This document shows, piece after piece, positions 34,039 through 42,318 of a stretch of 45,013 bases of DNA. A model generated the notes under the pieces. It was not told the origin of the DNA and made no database searches. It worked only from the letters and a program-made list of their open reading frames with translations. This DNA is from Ignavibacteria bacterium (GTDB lineage: Bacteria > Bacteroidota > Ignavibacteria > Tepidaquicellales > Tepidaquicellaceae): assembly GCA_026417495.1 (NCBI GenBank), contig JAOADD010000021.1, forward strand, positions 1 to 45,013, written 5' to 3'. Made by a program: the position numbers and the translations under genes. Position 1 is the first letter of the stretch, and the number at the start of each line of letters is the position of its first letter.

Positions 34039-35694
34039 ATGAAAAAATCTTTCCTGTTAATGTTAATGTTAATTCTGTTATCTATAACAGAATTCTCAAA
34101 GGCACAGTTTACTTGGGACTCGACAACTCTGAACAACAACAATATCACGAGTAATGTGACACTTTACAGCAATGTAAGATATATATTGAAAGGATTTGTT
34201 TATGTGAAAGAACCTGCTATTTTGACTATTCAACCTGGTACCGTAATTTTTGGTGATAAAACAACCACGGGAACATTAATTATTGAAAGAGGAGCAAAAA
34301 TTATTGCCGATGGAACAGCCCAAAACCCAATTGTGTTTACAAGCAGGCTACCAGCAGGACAAAGAGGACCTGGTGATTGGGGAGGAATTATTGTTTTGGG
34401 TAGAGCTAAAATCAATACTGTAAGTGGCGCTGATACAATGGCAATCGAAGGGTTACCACCATATGTACAACCTGCATATTTTGGTGGTAATAATGATAAC
34501 GATAACTCAGGAATAATAAGATATGTTAGAATAGAATTTCCAGGAATAAATCTCACTGGTACAAGTGGAAATGAAATCAACGGTCTAACTCTCGGAGGAG
34601 TTGGAAAAGGAACTATCATAGAGTATGTACAAGTAAGTTATAGTGGTGATGATGCTTATGAATGGTTCGGTGGAACAGTTAACGGAAGATATTTAATCGC
34701 ATATAAAACTGTTGATGATGATTTTGATCAAGACAATGGTTTTAGAGGGAAATTGCAATTCTTACTTGGTGTAAGAGATTCAAATATAGCAGATGTTAGT
34801 GGTTCTAACGGATATGAAGTTGATAATAATGCTAATAATCCATTTAATTATAACACTCCTCGAACTCAATCATTTACTTCAAATGCAACCATTATAGGTC
34901 CGAAAAGAGATACTGGAACAGTTGTTAATCCAAATTATAGAAGGGCAATGCATTTAAGAAGGAATATGCTTTCAAGTTTTTATAATTCCATTTACATGGG
35001 ATACCCTGACGCAATACTTTTCGATGGTATCGGGGTTAGCAATGCTTGCTTAGGTGATACAATTCAAATAAGAAACTGTGTATTTGCTGGTTGCCCTGGT
35101 GGATTTAAAAAGACAACTGATGCAAGTCCAAACTTCAATCCTACAAATTGGATAAATACTTCTAGTTTCCAAAATACGGTATACACACTCAATTCACAGG
35201 TTCAATTAACTAATCCATATGGATACGAAAACAATGCTAATTTCTTACCATTATCAGGAAGTCCTGTATTAACTGGAGCAAGTTTTTCAAATCCGAATTT
35301 AAGTGACCCATTTTTTACAGTAGTAGCATATAGAGGTGCTTTTGGTAATGTTAATTGGACTGCTGGTTGGGCAAATTTCAATCCTGTAAATTATAATATT
35401 TCAGTCAAAAAAATCTCAAGCTCAGTTCCTGATGCATATTCGCTAAATCAAAACTATCCAAATCCATTTAACCCTACCACAAAAATCAGTTTCGCAATTC
35501 CTAAAACATCGCGCATCACACTTAAGGTTTATGATATAACTGGTAAAGAAATAGCTACTTTAGTAGAAGAGAATTTACAAGCGGGAACTTATGAATACGA
35601 ATTCAACGCATCAAAACTATCTTCAGGAATTTATTTCTATAGTTTAATTACTGACGAATTCACCCAAACAAAGAAAATGTTGCTTGTTAAATAA
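34039..35694 (+). CDS. Secreted protein with T9SS C-terminal sorting domain
   Basis: The 551-residue protein has a signal peptide (1-22, ending SKAQ), a repetitive region rich in Gly, Asn and Asp that looks like a right-handed beta-helix or similar solenoid (about 45-420, with ILTIQPGTVIFGD, GDWGGIIVLGRAKI and YVQVSYSGDDAYEWFGG), and a T9SS type A domain (468-551) opening SLNQNYPNPFNPTTKISF and ending KKMLLVK. The sorting domain directs it to the surface or outside. The paired TonB receptor lies 34 bases upstream. Acidic clusters such as DDDFDQDNG could bind calcium. Its ligand is unknown. Confidence 0.9.
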   Translation: MKKSFLLMLMLILLSITEFSKAQFTWDSTTLNNNNITSNVTLYSNVRYILKGFVYVKEPAILTIQPGTVIFGDKTTTGTLIIERGAKIIADGTAQNPIVFTSRLPAGQRGPGDWGGIIVLGRAKINTVSGADTMAIEGLPPYVQPAYFGGNNDNDNSGIIRYVRIEFPGINLTGTSGNEINGLTLGGVGKGTIIEYVQVSYSGDDAYEWFGGTVNGRYLIAYKTVDDDFDQDNGFRGKLQFLLGVRDSNIADVSGSNGYEVDNNANNPFNYNTPRTQSFTSNATIIGPKRDTGTVVNPNYRRAMHLRRNMLSSFYNSIYMGYPDAILFDGIGVSNACLGDTIQIRNCVFAGCPGGFKKTTDASPNFNPTNWINTSSFQNTVYTLNSQVQLTNPYGYENNANFLPLSGSPVLTGASFSNPNLSDPFFTVVAYRGAFGNVNWTAGWANFNPVNYNISVKKISSSVPDAYSLNQNYPNPFNPTTKISFAIPKTSRITLKVYDITGKEIATLVEENLQAGTYEYEFNASKLSSGIYFYSLITDEFTQTKKMLLVK

Positions 35695-35723
35695 TTGTTC
35701 ATAAAATAGGTTACAAAACCCCA

Positions 35724-35763
35724 GAGGCAGGTTTACTAAAATAGTAAACCTGCTTCTTTTTTT
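35724..35763 (+). terminator. Rho-independent terminator after the T9SS cargo gene
   Basis: A 14-bp stem with one wobble (35724-35737 with 35743-35756), core GGCAGGTTTACT, closes on a five-base AAAAT loop and continues into a run of seven or more T. It ends the receptor/T9SS operon and lies before the convergent menA gene. Confidence 0.9.
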
Positions 35764-35777
35764 ACGGGATATATTGA

Positions 35778-36734
35778 TTATAAAAAGAAAAGGTAAGCAA
35801 CAAGTAATCCACTTGCAAGTGTTAACCCAAATTGCATATTGAATTGTGCGGTCAATAGATTATATTTTGTCCCATACTCAAATCTTTCAATACCATTAGC
35901 AGGGATATTTTTTGCCATTTTAATTAACTTAATAGCAGTTGGTAATGTAATAAAATTCAGCAACGCAGGCCATGGTAATAACCCAAGAATAACAAAAATT
36001 ACAATTGAAAGATATGCACCAATAATTAAGAAATAGTAAAAATATTTAGAAAGTTTTTCTCCAACTAAAATCGGAATAGTTTTAATACCAAAAGAATTAT
36101 CAAATTTTACATCTCTCATATTGTTAGAGTGCAATATTGCATCAATTAAAAATCCTAATGGTATAGATAACACAATAGGTAACCATGAGAACTCCTTCGT
36201 TTGAACATAATATGCGCCAAAGGTCATACCTGTTCCAAATGCTAAAAATACCATAATATCACCAAGAGCTTTGTACTTAAGTTGTAGCGGTGTTGCTGTA
36301 TAAAATATAGAAGCAAACAACCCAAAAATCATTAAATACAGTACCCATATACCCGTCATCAACCATAGAATAATTCCGATAATTAGAGAAATAACAAAAG
36401 ACACAATAGAAATAATTTTCATTTTTTCAATTGAAACCAGTCCCATAGAAAGCACCATAGAACCACCGTGTGGAATTCCAAGTTCTTTATTTTCTTTATC
36501 TATACCTTTTTTGTAATCGAAAATATCATTTACAATATTAGCACCAACATGAACACACATTGAGCCAATTAGAGTTAGAAAGAAAATAAGGAAATCAAAT
36601 TTGATTCCCCTGTTAAGTATTACAGCAAGCAAGGAACCATAAATTACAGGGATGATGGATGCAGGAAATGCATAAGCGCGAATGGTCATCATCCATAACT
36701 TGAATCCTTTGGGAGGGGTTTGTTCTAAGTTCAT
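35778..36734 (-). CDS. menA: 1,4-dihydroxy-2-naphthoate polyprenyltransferase
   Basis: This integral membrane enzyme attaches a polyprenyl chain to dihydroxynaphthoate in menaquinone synthesis. The 318-residue protein of the UbiA family has the first prenyl-diphosphate motif NIVNDIFDYKKGID and the second, ILHSNNMRDVKFDN. The latter carries NNxRD, typical of MenA rather than UbiA. About eight to nine helices are predicted. Menaquinone would serve as the quinone pool for SdhAB and cytochrome bd. A weak alternative is another UbiA-family prenyltransferase. Confidence 0.9.
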   Translation of the reverse strand: MNLEQTPPKGFKLWMMTIRAYAFPASIIPVIYGSLLAVILNRGIKFDFLIFFLTLIGSMCVHVGANIVNDIFDYKKGIDKENKELGIPHGGSMVLSMGLVSIEKMKIISIVSFVISLIIGIILWLMTGIWVLYLMIFGLFASIFYTATPLQLKYKALGDIMVFLAFGTGMTFGAYYVQTKEFSWLPIVLSIPLGFLIDAILHSNNMRDVKFDNSFGIKTIPILVGEKLSKYFYYFLIIGAYLSIVIFVILGLLPWPALLNFITLPTAIKLIKMAKNIPANGIERFEYGTKYNLLTAQFNMQFGLTLASGLLVAYLFFL

Positions 36735-36858
36735 AGTTTTATGTGGTTTATTTCAAAAATAAGAATTAATGTTCTTTAAATAAAGAGATTATTACAACAT
36801 TGTTTTATTATTTTTATATCTTGAAACAAATATATTACTGAATTAGTTTTAAAATAGA

Positions 36859-39800
36859 ATGACATTTAGCACCCTTACAGCAAACGAAGCTCTAGCTTCA
36901 TTAGAAGATAAATTAACTGCTACCTATCAAAGGGAACAGGTTTATTATTTTTTGAAGCGAACCCTAATATTAAATCTATCTATCATTATAATATCTTTTT
37001 TAATAATTGTTTCAGGAGTATTTGTTAACTATGACAGTTTTCTTAGAACTATTGCATTCTGGGGTATTATAACCAGTTATATTATTCTTTCTTTAATCAT
37101 TTCCGTAATATATATTATTAAAAAAGGTGCTTTAAAAATTTTCAAAAACGATTTTTGTACAGAAAAGTATTCAGAAAAACTTGAAAAATTACATTCAGAA
37201 ATTGGTGATGATCTTACTTTTTCTTTATCAATTTACAAATCATTAATTAGAAATCAACCAGAAAACCCTCAAAATAAAAAAATTTACTACTTCTCTCCCT
37301 TAATTGCTGAATATAACTTAAAAAAAACAGCAGAAAAATATAAAGATAAAGATTTTTCGTCATTTATTCCTTTTAGTTTTGTTAAGAAACTTTCTATTGG
37401 GTTGATATTAGTAGTTTTAGTAATATCATTGAGTTTTATTGTCTTTTCAAAACCATTATTTTCTTCAATAAACAAATTTGTAAATTACAATTATGAATTT
37501 ACTTTCGATAATGAGAGTATAAATTTTGATGTAACTCCAGGGAATGCAAAAGCTTTAAAAGGTAGCAATTTAATTATTACCGCAAGGCTCAATTCTCTCG
37601 ATCCCAATTTAATAATAGAAGAAATCGAATTTACAACAGAATTATTATCACCCGAAAATCAATGGATAACTAATAAAAAAGTTATACTTAAGAATAATAG
37701 TAATGAAAAAAATACTTTCACCACAGTTTTAGAGAACATCAATACAGAAATTAAATATTATTTTTCATACAAAAATGTAAAATCACAAACTTTTAAAATA
37801 TCATTATTGGATTTTCCTTCTGTAACATCTTTAAATATAGTTGTAACACCTCCAGAATACACGCGAATACAAAAATTTACACTTGAAAACACAGATGGAA
37901 ACATTATATGCCCCGAAGGAAGCCAGGTTGAGTTTTTTATCGTTTCAAATAAGCCATTATTATCAGCAGGAATAGAATTTTTACAAAGAGAGAATAATCA
38001 AACAAATACCGAAAAATTAAATAACTTTATTTCATTTAATACCGACAAGAACACAGCTAACGGCAAAATAGTAGTTAAGCAAACTACAAATTATAGGTTT
38101 GTCCTAAATGATTATGATGGATCTGTAAATAAGGAAAATAACATTCTAGAAATAAAAGTGATCTATGACTTACCTCCTCAAATAAGAATTATAGAACCAG
38201 CCGAAACAGAGTACTCATTAAAGGGTGAAAAGTCAATTATCTTAAGAACAAGAATTTCAGATGATTATGGATTTAATTCATTACATTTATATTATAGTAT
38301 ACTAAGCAATAATTCTTCCGCGAGCCAAATTTTCAACACTATTCCGATAGCAATACAAAATAAAGAAGCATCAATAGTTGAAGTTCCCTTCTTGTGGTAT
38401 TTACCGAAATTAAAAAGTGGTCAAAAAATAGAATACTACTTTGAAGTAACTGATAATTCAGGAAAAATCACAAAATCAGAAAGAAGATACTTGAAATATA
38501 TTTCCCCCATTGAACTGTTAAAAAATACAGAAAAATATACAGGAGAAATAAAACAGAAGTTGAACTCAATTTTAGAAGATATAAAAAATATAGAAAATGA
38601 CATTGCTGAGTTAAATAAGAACATAGAAAAAAGTGAAGAACTTGGTGTAAACGAAGCATTAAAGAAAAAAGAGTTAGAAGAAAAAGTAGAAAGGATACAG
38701 CAAAACCTTGATGCATTAGAAAAAAATCTAAATCAAACTCTAAATGAACTTAAACAAAATAATGTTTTAAGTGAAAAAACTCTAAAGCAATTCTTAGAAC
38801 TTCAAGAACAGTTCAATAAAATTAATACAGAAGAATTTCGCGAGATGCTAAAGAAACTTCAGAAAGCATTGAAAAACGATAATCCAAAAGAGTTTAGAGA
38901 CGAGTTACGAAATATTAACTTTGATGAAGAAGCTTTTAGAAAGCAGCTTGAAGAAATTCTTAAATTAATGTATAAGATAGAAAATTTGCAAAAGTTTGGT
39001 GACTTAACAAAACAACTTAATGAAATAACAAAAAAGCAACAAGAACTAAAAGAGCAGACAAAATTAGCTGATAAAAACAACCAAGAAGAATCAAACAAAC
39101 TTTCAGAGAAACAAACCGAATTAAAGAATGATTTAAATAACTTTAAAAACAATCTTAATAATTTATTAGATAATATCAAAAAAACAAAAGATGACTTAAA
39201 CACAAGCGATTTAGAAAGGATAAAAGAAAAGCTTGAATCTAAAAAGACCTCTGATAAAATGAATAAATCCTCTCAGCAATTAAAAGAGGGAAATCTGAAA
39301 GAATCTGAGGAAACACAGGAAGATATAATGGAAGACCTAAATGAATTAAATGAAGAAATGATGGATGCTCTTGAAAATGCACTTGATACAGAAAATTTTT
39401 TAATGAAAATGATGAATAAGTTAAAAGGTATTAAAAATGATATTGCAGAACTAAGTAGAGAGCAAGGAGAATTAAAAGACAAAACACAAGCAGGTAATAA
39501 CTTTGGGGAATTATCCAATGAACAAAAGACTCTAAAATCAAAATTATCAAAAAATATTGATGAACTCTTTGAATTAACAAAAGATGGACTCCAAATTCCA
39601 CCAGAACTTGGAAAGGAGCTTGGTGAAGCATATAGGCGAATGGAGCTTGCGGAAAAAAACTTAACTCAGTCAGACAGAAAGCAAGCAATTCCAAATCAGG
39701 AAAAAGCAAAAGAGTCTCTTGATAAAACCCTTGAAATGCTTGATAATCTACTCTCTCAGTTGGAGCAACAATCAAAGACAGGTAATAAAAAGGGTAGTAG

Positions 39801-40380
39801 TTCCCGTTTGTCTCAGTTAATGGAGAGGCTTGCACAACTTATTTCACTACAACAAGGAATAAATGGGCAACTTCAAAAATTAGCTCTGGATGGAAATAAA
39901 GGAACTGATGGAAGAGGAAGATTTGATAACGACATTCAAAAGAAAGACCAAATAGAGAAACTAAAACTTCAACAAGAGCAAGTAAAAAAATCCCTTGAAG
40001 AACTAAATGCAGAGTTTGAAAAAGAAAGAAAAAAAACAGGAGAGAAATTACTTGGTGACTTAAAAGAGGTTGAAAAAGATATGGAGCAAATAATAAAAGA
40101 TTTAAGTGAATATAAAATTGATCAGAAAACGATTGAACGACAAAATAAAATTCTTTCTAGAATGTTAGAATTTCAACTATCTCAAAGAGAAAAAGATTTT
40201 GAACAAAAAAGAGAATCCAGACCAGGAGAAAATGTAATAAGAAATTCACCACCAGAAATTGTAATATCTGGTCCAAACTCTTTAAATACATTACAAGAGG
40301 ATTTTCTTAGAATAAAAAGCGAAGGATACACAGAAGAATTCGAAAAAATAATATTAAGATATTTAGAATTAATTAAATGA
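36859..40380 (+). CDS. Giant membrane-anchored coiled-coil protein (DUF4175-like)
   Basis: The 1173-residue protein has three membrane helices (about 32-55, 65-88 and 175-198). A beta-rich extracytoplasmic part follows (about 210-540, with TSLNIVVTPPEYTR and LRTRISDDYGFNSLHLYY, which resemble DUF4175-type repeats). A long coiled coil (about 555-1130) is very rich in Lys, Glu, Gln and Asn. The last 45 residues include a Pro/Gly stretch. Such proteins are common in Bacteroidota, but their role is unknown to me. A periplasmic or envelope scaffold is one guess. The metallophosphatase gene follows after 20 bases. Confidence 0.75.
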   Translation: MTFSTLTANEALASLEDKLTATYQREQVYYFLKRTLILNLSIIIISFLIIVSGVFVNYDSFLRTIAFWGIITSYIILSLIISVIYIIKKGALKIFKNDFCTEKYSEKLEKLHSEIGDDLTFSLSIYKSLIRNQPENPQNKKIYYFSPLIAEYNLKKTAEKYKDKDFSSFIPFSFVKKLSIGLILVVLVISLSFIVFSKPLFSSINKFVNYNYEFTFDNESINFDVTPGNAKALKGSNLIITARLNSLDPNLIIEEIEFTTELLSPENQWITNKKVILKNNSNEKNTFTTVLENINTEIKYYFSYKNVKSQTFKISLLDFPSVTSLNIVVTPPEYTRIQKFTLENTDGNIICPEGSQVEFFIVSNKPLLSAGIEFLQRENNQTNTEKLNNFISFNTDKNTANGKIVVKQTTNYRFVLNDYDGSVNKENNILEIKVIYDLPPQIRIIEPAETEYSLKGEKSIILRTRISDDYGFNSLHLYYSILSNNSSASQIFNTIPIAIQNKEASIVEVPFLWYLPKLKSGQKIEYYFEVTDNSGKITKSERRYLKYISPIELLKNTEKYTGEIKQKLNSILEDIKNIENDIAELNKNIEKSEELGVNEALKKKELEEKVERIQQNLDALEKNLNQTLNELKQNNVLSEKTLKQFLELQEQFNKINTEEFREMLKKLQKALKNDNPKEFRDELRNINFDEEAFRKQLEEILKLMYKIENLQKFGDLTKQLNEITKKQQELKEQTKLADKNNQEESNKLSEKQTELKNDLNNFKNNLNNLLDNIKKTKDDLNTSDLERIKEKLESKKTSDKMNKSSQQLKEGNLKESEETQEDIMEDLNELNEEMMDALENALDTENFLMKMMNKLKGIKNDIAELSREQGELKDKTQAGNNFGELSNEQKTLKSKLSKNIDELFELTKDGLQIPPELGKELGEAYRRMELAEKNLTQSDRKQAIPNQEKAKESLDKTLEMLDNLLSQLEQQSKTGNKKGSSSRLSQLMERLAQLISLQQGINGQLQKLALDGNKGTDGRGRFDNDIQKKDQIEKLKLQQEQVKKSLEELNAEFEKERKKTGEKLLGDLKEVEKDMEQIIKDLSEYKIDQKTIERQNKILSRMLEFQLSQREKDFEQKRESRPGENVIRNSPPEIVISGPNSLNTLQEDFLRIKSEGYTEEFEKIILRYLELIK

Positions 40381-40400
40381 TTTTTGAGGGCAGAATATAA

Positions 40401-41117
40401 ATGAATGAAAATATAATTGCTGTAATTGGTGATATTCATGGTTGTATAAATACTCTAAAAAAACTACACAAACTTATTTCGGAATACAAATGCACGATAT
40501 ATAGTGTAGGGGACTTAATTGATAGGGGAAATTTTTCAAAAGAGGTAGTAGAGTTTTGCATAACCGAGAAAATACAACCAGTTAGGGGAAATCACGAACA
40601 AATGTTACTTGATGCAATTGATGGGTATAAACACTACATTAAAGAAGGAGTGAATGGATATTCACAACTTGATTTATGTAGCGAGTTAGATATTTTCTAT
40701 GTTAACGGTGGTCAAATTACCCAAAAGAGCTACACTGAAACTATTGACAGAAAAAATTTTCCACTATTGGAAAATAAACTATCAGAGTTAGGACACTTAG
40801 AATTTTTCCGAAATCTACCTATAAAAATAGAATTTGAAAATATTGTAATTACTCACGCAGGGATTATTGAGGGTATGCCAGAAATCAATATGCTCTGGAA
40901 TAGAAAAACTCCTAATAAAATTGGTAAATTACAGGTATTCGGACATACTCCAAATTCAGAAGTGAAGATAGATGAAAAAAATTACATTAATGTAGATACA
41001 GGATGTGTATATGGTGAAAAATTGACAGCCGCTATAATAGATGTAAAAACTTCAGAAGTTAAAGATATAATTTCAGTGCAAGCAGAAATTGAAGATTATG
41101 AAAAAATATTTTTATAA
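40401..41117 (+). CDS. Calcineurin-like metallophosphatase (PrpA/ApaH-like)
   Basis: The 238-residue enzyme of the PPP/metallophosphoesterase family has the motifs GDIHG (10-14), GDLIDRG (37-43), GNHE (63-66), ITHAGI and FGHTP with DTGCVYG near the end. These give the two-metal site. Members dephosphorylate Ser/Thr-proteins, diadenosine tetraphosphate or small phosphate esters. The substrate cannot be told. It starts 20 bases after the giant coiled-coil gene and overlaps the oxidase gene downstream by about 20 bases, so all may be one operon. Confidence 0.9.
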   Translation: MNENIIAVIGDIHGCINTLKKLHKLISEYKCTIYSVGDLIDRGNFSKEVVEFCITEKIQPVRGNHEQMLLDAIDGYKHYIKEGVNGYSQLDLCSELDIFYVNGGQITQKSYTETIDRKNFPLLENKLSELGHLEFFRNLPIKIEFENIVITHAGIIEGMPEINMLWNRKTPNKIGKLQVFGHTPNSEVKIDEKNYINVDTGCVYGEKLTAAIIDVKTSEVKDIISVQAEIEDYEKIFL

Positions 41118-42318
41118 TTTTAAAAATTATGATGTCATTATTGTTGGTGCAGGAATAATAGGGTTAAGCACCTGTTATACTTTGTTAAAAAAATATAATG
41201 GTTTAAAAATAGCAATTATTGAAAAAGAAAAAGATATATCCCTACATCAAACAGGTAATAATAGCGGTGTAATTCATTCAGGAATATATTATAAACCAGG
41301 TAGTCTTAAAGCAAAAAATTGCCGAAAAGGTTATCAGATGTTAATTAATTTCTGTAATGAAAATGAAATAAAATACGAAATATGTGGAAAGATAATTGTT
41401 GCAACTGACGAAAGTGAATTAGAATCATTAAATAAAATTTATGAAAGGGGTACTCAAAACGGGTTAGATAATTTAAAAATACTAAGTAACAACGAAATTA
41501 AATCAATTGAACCTTTTGCGACAGGTGTAAGAGGTATTTTTGTACCACAAACAGGAATAATTGATTTCAAAGAAGTATCAAGAAAAATTTCTGAATTGAT
41601 AAATGACATTGGAGGCGAGATTATTTTAAATGAAAAAGTTATTGATATAAAAAGAATTCAAGCAGGCAAAGAAATTTCTGTATTCACTAATAAAAATTCA
41701 TATAAAACAAAATTCTTGATTACCTGTGCAGGACTCTATTCCGATAAAATCGCAAAAATCACCAATCCTGAATTAACAATTAAAATAATTCCGTTTCGTG
41801 GTGAATACTATTTGATAAAAAAAGAAAATCACCATTTTGTTAGAAACTTGATTTATCCCGTTCCTGACACTAGATTTCCTTTTCTTGGAGTACACTTTAC
41901 ACGAACACTAAAAGGAGATAGAGAAGCTGGTCCGAATGCTGTTTTTTCATTCAAAAGAGAGGGATATAATAAATTCGATTTTGACTTAAAAGACATGTTT
42001 GATAGCATATTCTGGAGTGGTTTCTACAATATGTCCAAAAAATACTGGAAAATAGGATTTATGGAATTTTATCGCTCATTTTCCAAAAATGCATTTGTAA
42101 AATCTTTAAAAAAATTAATTCCTGCAATAGAAATCAATAATCTAATTCCTGGACCAGCTGGAGTAAGAGCTCAAGCAGTAGATTCTGAGGGAAACTTAAT
42201 AGATGACTTTTTATTTGTTGAAAATGAAAACATACTTCATGTATGCAATGCTCCCTCTCCTGCTGCAACCTCATGCTTGGCAATAGCAGAAACGATATCA
42301 GAAAAAGTTTTGTTATAA
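41098..42318 (+). CDS. lhgO: L-2-hydroxyglutarate oxidase-like FAD-dependent oxidoreductase
   Basis: The likely 406-residue enzyme oxidises L-2-hydroxyglutarate to 2-oxoglutarate. It has the FAD site DVIIVGAGIIGLSTCYTLL, the QTGNNSGVIHSGIYY motif, and PFRGEYYLIKKE and GPAGVRAQAVD stretches typical of LhgO. I chose the ATG at 41098 rather than an in-frame TTG at 41089. It overlaps the phosphatase gene by 20 bases. The next gene starts directly after its stop. L-2-hydroxyglutarate is a by-product of malate dehydrogenase and other enzymes, so this is a metabolite-repair enzyme. A related glycerol-3-phosphate-type dehydrogenase is a weaker alternative. Confidence 0.87.
   Translation: MKKYFYNFKNYDVIIVGAGIIGLSTCYTLLKKYNGLKIAIIEKEKDISLHQTGNNSGVIHSGIYYKPGSLKAKNCRKGYQMLINFCNENEIKYEICGKIIVATDESELESLNKIYERGTQNGLDNLKILSNNEIKSIEPFATGVRGIFVPQTGIIDFKEVSRKISELINDIGGEIILNEKVIDIKRIQAGKEISVFTNKNSYKTKFLITCAGLYSDKIAKITNPELTIKIIPFRGEYYLIKKENHHFVRNLIYPVPDTRFPFLGVHFTRTLKGDREAGPNAVFSFKREGYNKFDFDLKDMFDSIFWSGFYNMSKKYWKIGFMEFYRSFSKNAFVKSLKKLIPAIEINNLIPGPAGVRAQAVDSEGNLIDDFLFVENENILHVCNAPSPAATSCLAIAETISEKVLL

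Noticed and set aside
34230-34619. Reverse-strand open frame of 129 codons inside the T9SS cargo gene
   Set aside because: It is a shadow of the Gly-rich solenoid region, without start context or family pattern.
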